DNA of 47,171 bases from Cylindrodendrum hubeiense (lineage: Eukaryota; Ascomycota; Sordariomycetes; Hypocreales; Nectriaceae): contig JAANBB010000324.1 of the NCBI GenBank assembly GCA_014621425.1, positions 1-47,171 on the forward strand, written 5' to 3'. The notes beneath the pieces are model-generated. The model saw nothing but the letters and a program-made list of their open reading frames with translations. It was not told the DNA's origin and searched no databases. Position 1 is the first letter of the stretch. Every line of letters begins with the position of its first letter. A program made the position numbers and the translations under genes. Below are positions 41,906-47,171 of the stretch, piece after piece.

Positions 41906-42851
41906 TTAGATGAGGGTATCCTCACCGGGCTGGATGGTACCGTTGGTGACAGCGGCGGCGTGGGTGCGAGCGAGGAAGCCCCAGACGGGGTAGTAGACGT
42001 TCAACCAGGGGATGAGCTCCTTGGCACCGGGGGTGTTGCGCCAGTCGCGCATGAGGTCACAGACGATGGAGAACAGGCTGACAACCTGGACACCGGCGGC
42101 GACCATGCGGTCGTTGGAGATCTCGCGGACAAGGGCAGAGTTGGTACCGGAGGCCTCGGCGTTGGCCCAGACGGAGTAGCCCTCCTCACGGAGAGACAGG
42201 GCGAGGAAGGTGGTGCAGACGTCGGTGGTGATGCCGGCCATGATGATCTGGGTGCGGTTGTACGAGCGGACGGTCTTGCGGAAGTCCTCGTTGTCCCAGG
42301 CGTTGACCTCGCCCTGGCGCTGGACAAGGGGACTCTTGGGGTACATCTCGAGGATCTCACGGGCGAGAGGGCCGTTGGGACCTGAACAAGTTTAAGGTTA
42401 GTCTCGTATGCAGGTACTGACGGGCCATGGCGTCGTGGCGCGGCTCTGTCCAAGAGCCGGAGTTAAGGATGGTGTTGCATACCTTGGTCGGCAGAGGTGG
42501 TCATGACAACGGGGAGATCGAAGACCTTGCCGAGAGCGGCGTGGGCCAAAGCCTGGTCGCGGTAGAGGGTAGGATCGAAGTCACGGGCGATCTGGTAGAG
42601 ACCCTCCTGGATATCAACAACGAGGAGAAGCTAGATTGATGTTAGCTCTGGAGTCTAGTGGTTAGATGGGATAGGTGCCCAACTTACAGCATTGTCCTTG
42701 TCAAGTCGCTCGTACTTGGGGCCTAGGAGATGTTAGGAAGGCTTCTTCATCTGCAAGACGATGATCACTAACCCTTAGTGGCGGGCGTGTGCTTGCCAGC
42801 GAAGGCAGCAGCCGAGAAGAGGCCAACGGAGAGGAAGGAAGTGAACTTCAT
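41906..42851 (-). CDS. Secreted isochorismatase-fold cysteine hydrolase, YcaC-like
   Basis: Four exons: 42851-42773, 42722-42688, 42630-42483 and 42381-41906. The introns are GTTAGT..TAG, GTAAGT..TAG and GTATGC..CAG, all in phase; 245 residues. A signal peptide is clear (MKFTSFLSVGLFSAAAFA, then GKH), so the protein should enter the secretory path, unusual for this family. The catalytic Asp is in LLVVDIQEG and the nucleophile Cys in AGITTDVCTTFLALS. The stretch NAWDNEDF and the end MRDWRN are typical of the YcaC group, hydrolases of unknown substrate. True isochorismatase activity should not be assumed. The upstream DNA has three CCAAT boxes on the coding strand and a TATATATA run at 42962-42969. 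Confidence 0.9.
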
Positions 42852-43017
42852 TTTGAAAAGTAGGTCGAGGATTGACTTGTGTTGGAGGAGATGGATGCTC
42901 TGTGTTGATGATCCGAGGTGCCTTGGGAGTGAGTTGAATCAAATGGAGGACTGCTCTCGGCCTATATATACTCGTTGAGCTTCCAACCTGGCAGTGATTC
43001 TAGAAAACTTGGCCCAG

Positions 43018-43107
43018 CCGTTAGACTAAGCCATTGGCCTGGGCCATTGGGCTAATCCATGGGGCTAGTCCATTGGGTCGAGCCGTTGAACCCAGCCATT
43101 AGCAATA
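43018..43107 (-). promoter_or_regulatory. CCAAT-box cluster in a degenerate tandem repeat
   Basis: Imperfect repeats of about 13-15 bp built on GCCATTGGGCT. Read on the minus strand they give three CCAAT boxes (43037-43033, 43050-43046 and 43076-43072), 182-225 bp before the ATG of the YcaC-like gene. In filamentous fungi CCAAT is bound by the Hap/CBF complex. Use here is inferred. Confidence 0.5.
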
Positions 43108-43756
43108 TCTCGGGAAGCTTAATTTCCCCGTGGAAAGCTCCCAAGGCCCCAATGCAAGCCCGGGCTTATCTCCAGGACGGCTCGGAGCGGGTCCCAGGCC
43201 GGGTTCGGGGTGGGACGTTGAGGCGATACAACTCCAGAGGCTCCAATGACGCCGTGGTGTTGACGGCGTTGACATCTCACCGATGGTTTAGTCAGTGTGC
43301 GCAACAGGTGAACCCTTGCATGAGGCAATCCCGGCCGCATAGACAGGGCCGAGAGATTGCCTCTGTGGCATGGCCGATACGGGGCGGGGTGGTGTTGCAT
43401 GGACAAGGTCTAGAAGAAAGGCGGACGAGAAGCAGGTTTGGCGGGGACGCGGCTGTGGGCGGTGTCTATTGCTCATCAGGACGGCCTGGCTTAGTGGTCG
43501 TTTGTCAGGATTGTCAGGATGGCGATGGCTCTCGGAGCCAATGGTGGCAATGGCTGCGAGATGGGCGTGCCCACATGGCAGCGGCCGCCACTACCACGTC
43601 CTATGCGAGACGTCGAGTTGCCAAGGAAACTCAAAATAATATCCCAGAAACTCGCATATGAGATAGGATTCCGGGGTGCTTATAGCTGCATTTGAAATGC
43701 TGCCGGGGCCGGGCTGGTTCCAGACGGAGAGGGATGATGCGGTATACGCTCCCGTC

Positions 43757-43840
43757 GTGCTCAACTCGTGCTCAACTCGTGCTCACGTCGTACTCACGTC
43801 GTACTCACGTCGAGCTCCCGTCGTCCTCGACTCGTCCTCG
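43757..43840. repeat. Degenerate 11-12 bp tandem repeat
   Basis: Units such as GTGCTCAACTC, GTACTCACGTC and GTCCTCGACTC in a row, with variation between copies. Confidence 0.8.
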
Positions 43841-44500
43841 CTGGAGCGCAATCCGTGGTGGAAACCGCTGCAACTTCGCCGACGCTGCCTGACCTGGAAA
43901 GTGGAAACTGGCGATGCAACCCGGGCACGAAGACACATGCGAATCTTCGGTTCGGTTCCCGGCGAACATGCCCATGCATATGCCTCCGGGCCCTGTCTAT
44001 CCGTCCTCGGAGTAATCACGCAAACTCGACAAGTAAAAACACGTCGACACCATCATTGGACAATTGGCCAACGGGTCCGCCTATGTCGCCTGCTGCAACT
44101 TAGTAACCCACGTCTAAACCCCCAGCCTCAGTTATGTAATCCGCAATCCGGGTCCTCCAGGCCCGTCCAGACGCCGGAGGACCGACACACTCAACATTGG
44201 GTCAGCAGCCAGACCCTCTTCGCGTATGCACGCACAGCAACAGCGGCCCCGCGAGAGACCCTGCAATGTGAGGAGAAGCGGCCGAGGACCGGTAGAGGCA
44301 ACTGCTAGAGGCAATTGCTAGAGTAAATTACCAGCATCGCCAGCCTCTTCTTCCACCAACTCAATCTGAGACGCCCACGCCGTTTGAGTTCTCCGCATTT
44401 CTCTAGCTTGGCTTCGCCCGGCCCGCGAAAACCGGCCGTCCGTGCATCGGTAGTTCTGGCCGAGAGCGATGCAGCCGAAACGCACGCGCCTGTGGCAAGG

Positions 44501-44550
44501 GATCTGTAGGGGTCTGTAGGGGCCTGTAGGGATCTGTAGGGATCTGTAGG
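44501..44550. repeat. 10-bp minisatellite, five copies
   Basis: Five exact-length copies of GATCTGTAGG, two of them with one or two changes (GGTCTGTAGG, GGCCTGTAGG). Confidence 0.9.
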
Positions 44551-44768
44551 GGGTCCGGAGCCCCGTCGCCAAGCCCTGGGCCGTGGATTACACACACTAA
44601 CACGCTGCAAACGCACTACGTAGTAAGCTCTCTGTCAGAACATGGCATGCTGACTGATGGCCAGACCCTCCCGGCTGCCGTGGTTTATAAGAACACACAT
44701 CTCTGAGATGCGCTGTATCTGGTATTCATAAAGACAAGGTCTTCCTTGATCTTTCGCTGATCATTCCC

Positions 44769-44817
44769 TGATCCCATCCTTGATCCCGTCCTTGATCCCG
44801 TCCTTGACCCCGTCCTG
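44769..44817. repeat. 12-bp minisatellite, four copies
   Basis: TGATCCCGTCCT in four near-perfect copies, last copies TGACCCCGTCCT. The core GATCCC also occurs in shorter form just upstream. Confidence 0.85.
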
Positions 44818-45132
44818 CCCTTGTACCGAGCACTCTCGCGCCGTCGTTTAAATCCCAGCCCGCCCGGGGCAAATTTTGAAGCAAAAGCCCAACCCGCCCA
44901 GCCCAGAGAAGCCTGTCTCTCCCGTCTAGCCTGTCCGCCTGTCCGCCCGTCTAGCCCATCAACATGTTCCTCAGGACATGTTCTTCTTCATGATTATTTA
45001 CATTGGTCCAAGCATGCCGCCCCCATAGACTAGCTATGAGCGGCCCGACACGTCATATGGTACAGTGGTATCATCAAGTCTGAATGTACACATTAAACTT
45101 GCAAAAGGGGGAATTCCAGTAAAAAGAATGCT

Positions 45133-46905
45133 TCAAACAGCAACCCCGACGCTCGTGCGCCGAGTGTACATGTCGTTCCGGCCGAAAGCGGCGGCACGAG
45201 GAATAAGAGACTCGTCGGCCTTGGTCACCGCCGTGCTGCCGGGCGACCAAGTCGACGGGAATGTGCGGTCGTCGTCCGTCTCCCAAGTGGTGACGGTGCC
45301 GGCCGAATCTGTGCTTTGGCGTCGACCCCGTTTCTCGCCCTGCGAGACACATTGGTAGAAGCCGTCCTTGCCCGTGACCGGACGGGGAAGGTTGGTAACG
45401 GAGTCGAGGCTCCTGTCACCGTTGGGCTCAACACCGGGGAAGAGCCAGTTCGACACCCGAGAGAAAGACTTCTTCTTCCTCAGCGGGGGTCGGAGAACAA
45501 GAGGCAAAGGAGGCGGAAGGGGTCTATCGTCCCTCCTTGCCCGAGGAGAAGGTGTGTGGGGGGGACTGGTGGGCGCATCGCCTGCCGTTTTGGCTCTGCG
45601 ATGCGCGTGAGTATGAGGCTTGATCGGGGCCGTATGTGGGCGATCAATCTCCGAGTTGAGCCGCTCAGCAAAGGATGGAGCCGCAGGCGGCAATGCAGGG
45701 ATGGAAGGCATCGGCTCCAGATCTGAGCGGCTCGTTAGCAGATGGGCCACGGGACTAGGCAAGACAGCGAAAGTCTCACCAGGCATTGTATTGGCCATGG
45801 AGTGGGCCGTCGTTGGTCGGCTAACACTGTATAGGCTCTGTCGCTCGATGACTTCGTCGATCTGTTTCTGGAGCTTCTCGACCTCGATCATCGCGCCGGC
45901 GACCCGCTCCTTAATCACATCCACATTCGGCGCCGTGTAGGCCCGGGATCGGGCCCGAGCCTTGGGCGGGATCAGGGGCGGGATCTCATCCTCGTGTATC
46001 GTGAATGGAGAGCTGTCCGTGTCGGTGAGTTGCTTGCGGGGGAAGTGAAACGACGTCGACGAAAAGCTTCGCTGGTGCTCGATAGAATGCTGCTCTCCCG
46101 GCGATTTCGACGAGAACCTTTCCACTTGGTCCGAAGTATACGACGGCGTGGAATCCTCCGCCACCCGCTTCACTGACCGAATCGGTGTAAATGGTGACCC
46201 AAGTTCCCTCACTGGTCGCTTTTCAGACTGGTCCGGAGTCCTTGGCGGAGAGAGTGTGTTCTCCGACATATTCTCTGTCTGGTTCGGGTCATAGACCAGG
46301 CCGGGTGTGGTGAGCATCTCAAAGTGAGGTAGGAGGGGTGAGGGCTGGTTGTTAGGCATGGATATGCTCAGCTCTAAAGGACGAAACGAGCGACGGCGCA
46401 ACTGTTTGGCGGGGCGGAGCTTCGAGTTTCGCGAGGGAGTTGGCTCGGGGAATTGGGGTGAGGCAGAGCTGATGTGTTGGAAGTTTGAGGGTGCGGAAAT
46501 GGTGGGTCGGCGTGTTGAAGATGATGAAGAGAGTGACAGGAACCGCCTCCTCTTGGGCTCAGGATTCCCCCGCGGAGCCTTCTCCAGCACATTTCGGTGA
46601 CGAGAACCCATCTCTGGCGCAGCCACGGGACGGGGATGGTGTTGGGGTTGGTTGTAGATGATGTTGTTGTTGTTATAGTTGTAGTTGTAGTTGTAGTTGT
46701 CGTCGTGAGGAAGTTTCTCGTCTTGGTCCATCAGCAACTCGTCGTCGCTTAACCTGCCCAAGGGCCACGAGACGTCGTGTGTAGAAATAGTAGTAAATGA
46801 AGACTTACGGCCGGATGTCTCATCGGAAGAAGCGAGGGGCATGCAGCAGAAGCGGAGCCATGAAGTCCAGGGGGCTTCTGCACCGTGAGCACCGGCGACT
46901 GTCAT
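45133..46905 (-). CDS. Disordered fungal protein of unknown function
   Basis: Open for 590 residues from ATG 46905; a later ATG at 46611 (M-GSRHRNVLEKAPRGN) would give 492. I do not recognise the family. It is rich in Ser, Pro, Arg and Thr and mostly disordered. There is one likely short coiled coil (VDVIKERVAGAMIEVEKLQK), an NYNYNYN stretch from a repeat, a basic block (PPLRKKKSFSRVSNWLFPG) and a C terminus RRTSVGVAV. This composition fits a phosphorylated scaffold or cortical protein, but no function is assigned. A GTAAGT at 46809-46804 may be a splice donor; joining it to the nearest CAG gives a stop, so I keep the unspliced frame. The C/T-rich upstream strand supports a start near 46905. 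Confidence 0.65.
   Translation of the reverse strand: MTVAGAHGAEAPWTSWLRFCCMPLASSDETSGRKSSFTTISTHDVSWPLGRLSDDELLMDQDEKLPHDDNYNYNYNYNNNNIIYNQPQHHPRPVAAPEMGSRHRNVLEKAPRGNPEPKRRRFLSLSSSSSTRRPTISAPSNFQHISSASPQFPEPTPSRNSKLRPAKQLRRRSFRPLELSISMPNNQPSPLLPHFEMLTTPGLVYDPNQTENMSENTLSPPRTPDQSEKRPVRELGSPFTPIRSVKRVAEDSTPSYTSDQVERFSSKSPGEQHSIEHQRSFSSTSFHFPRKQLTDTDSSPFTIHEDEIPPLIPPKARARSRAYTAPNVDVIKERVAGAMIEVEKLQKQIDEVIERQSLYSVSRPTTAHSMANTMPGETFAVLPSPVAHLLTSRSDLEPMPSIPALPPAAPSFAERLNSEIDRPHTAPIKPHTHAHRRAKTAGDAPTSPPHTPSPRARRDDRPLPPPLPLVLRPPLRKKKSFSRVSNWLFPGVEPNGDRSLDSVTNLPRPVTGKDGFYQCVSQGEKRGRRQSTDSAGTVTTWETDDDRTFPSTWSPGSTAVTKADESLIPRAAAFGRNDMYTRRTSVGVAV
46658..46701. repeat. Trinucleotide/hexanucleotide microsatellite in coding DNA
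   Basis: GTTGTT then GTTGTA units (plus strand), coding for Asn and Asn-Tyr runs in the minus-strand protein. Length changes would stay in frame if by whole units. Confidence 0.85.
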
Positions 46906-46940
46906 GCTGCGGTAGTTCCGGCGGAGGCGAGTACCGTCAT
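46902..46940 (-). other. 13-codon upstream ORF whose stop overlaps the next start
   Basis: ATG 46940-46938 opens 12 codons and ends at TGA 46904-46902, which overlaps the ATG at 46905-46903. It is the same ATGA arrangement as before DIS3. It is meaningful only if 46905 is the true start. Confidence 0.3.
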
Positions 46941-47171
46941 GCCTATGTGACCAACAAACGAGGGAAGAGGATGAAATGGGAGAACGACCTGCGATCTGAC
47001 GCAACGAAACGAGAAGCAAGGCAGCTCAACGCAGGGTGACGGAGCGGGAACAGGTGAATTAGAGTATATGTATGAGGTAGCCAGCCCAGCAAGGTCAGGG
47101 ACTCAAGAAAGAATAAAGAAACAAGGCAGAGAGGCGAAGGAGAAGGAATGGGATAGGACAGCAGAAAAGAG
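46906..47171 (-). promoter_or_regulatory. C/T-rich leader and promoter of the last gene
   Basis: On the minus strand this is strongly pyrimidine-rich towards 47171, as in promoters and leaders of fungal genes. No other feature. Confidence 0.4.

Larger units (their letters stand above)
42852..45132. other. Gene-free stretch with several minisatellites
   Basis: 2.3 kb between the YcaC-like gene and the last gene. Long frames exist on both strands because the DNA is GC-rich, but none shows a domain or a sensible splice pattern. It contains the CCAAT cluster and at least three tandem repeats of 10-12 bp units (separate entries). Confidence 0.5.

Noticed and set aside
43059..44308. Long plus-strand frames of about 200 codons
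   Set aside because: They run through minisatellites, have Arg/Thr-rich shuffled composition, and no domains.
45020..45090. tRNA-like string (TGGTACAGTGGTATCATC)
   Set aside because: Resembles a D-arm only. No matching acceptor stem, anticodon arm or B box follows.
46755..46809. 55-bp GTAAGT..CAG intron in the last gene
   Set aside because: Splicing it gives an immediate stop, whereas the unspliced frame stays open, so it was left out of the model.
1..47171. Transposon, CRISPR or prophage content
   Set aside because: No transposase, reverse transcriptase, integrase, terminal repeats or spacer arrays were found. CRISPR arrays are not expected in fungi.

Overview
This is a window of nuclear DNA from a filamentous ascomycete, most likely a Sordariomycete (Hypocreales is my guess from protein style). 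The support is short introns of about 50-100 bp with GT..AG ends and CTAAC/CTGAC-like branch sites, GC-rich intron-poor housekeeping genes with closest remembered matches in fungi, CT-rich leaders, and two 5S rRNA genes lying among protein genes instead of in the rDNA array. Exon models were assembled by hand from frames, splice signals and phase.

Layout. 0.5-1.9 kb: a class-III PLP aminotransferase (-). 3.0-7.9 kb: a convergent pair of RNA/ribosome-biogenesis genes, the Nug1-type GTPase (+) and the exosome nuclease Dis3/Rrp44 (-). 8.5-8.8 kb: two 5S rRNA genes (-). 10.4-12.5 kb: an amino acid permease (+). 13.4-15.1 kb: a RING E3 ligase (-). 15.2-26.2 kb is the accessory part: a multi-pass membrane protein of unknown function, two head-to-head P-loop GTPase/coiled-coil paralogues (one carrying a W-rich repeat domain), a frameshifted metallophosphoesterase, and two possible gene remnants. 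26.5-28.3 kb: a divergent pair of mitochondrial genes, a 68-residue complex I-type subunit (-) and the mitoribosomal RNase III-like protein mL44/Mrpl3 (+). 28.6-31.0 kb: a mitochondrial-type cytosolic phospholipase A2 (-). 32.4-35.2 kb: La protein (+, with a one-base shift) convergent with inositol monophosphatase (-). 36.1-36.9 kb: a conserved single-pass membrane protein (-). 38.3-40.4 kb: a membrane-anchored histidine acid phosphatase (-). 41.9-42.9 kb: a secreted YcaC-like isochorismatase-fold hydrolase (-). 43-45 kb: gene-free, rich in minisatellites. 45.1-46.9 kb: a disordered fungal protein (-).

How the genes relate. Most are independent housekeeping genes. Three arrangements carry information. 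The mitochondrial pair shares a 340-bp bidirectional promoter. The GTPase pair shares 691 bp and has a phosphoesterase next door, which is the best candidate for an undescribed accessory module. The two 5S copies differ only by two compensatory base-pair changes. Two conserved proteins (La and the phosphoesterase) are each broken by a single-base change in a five-base G/C run, which looks more like assembly error than biology.
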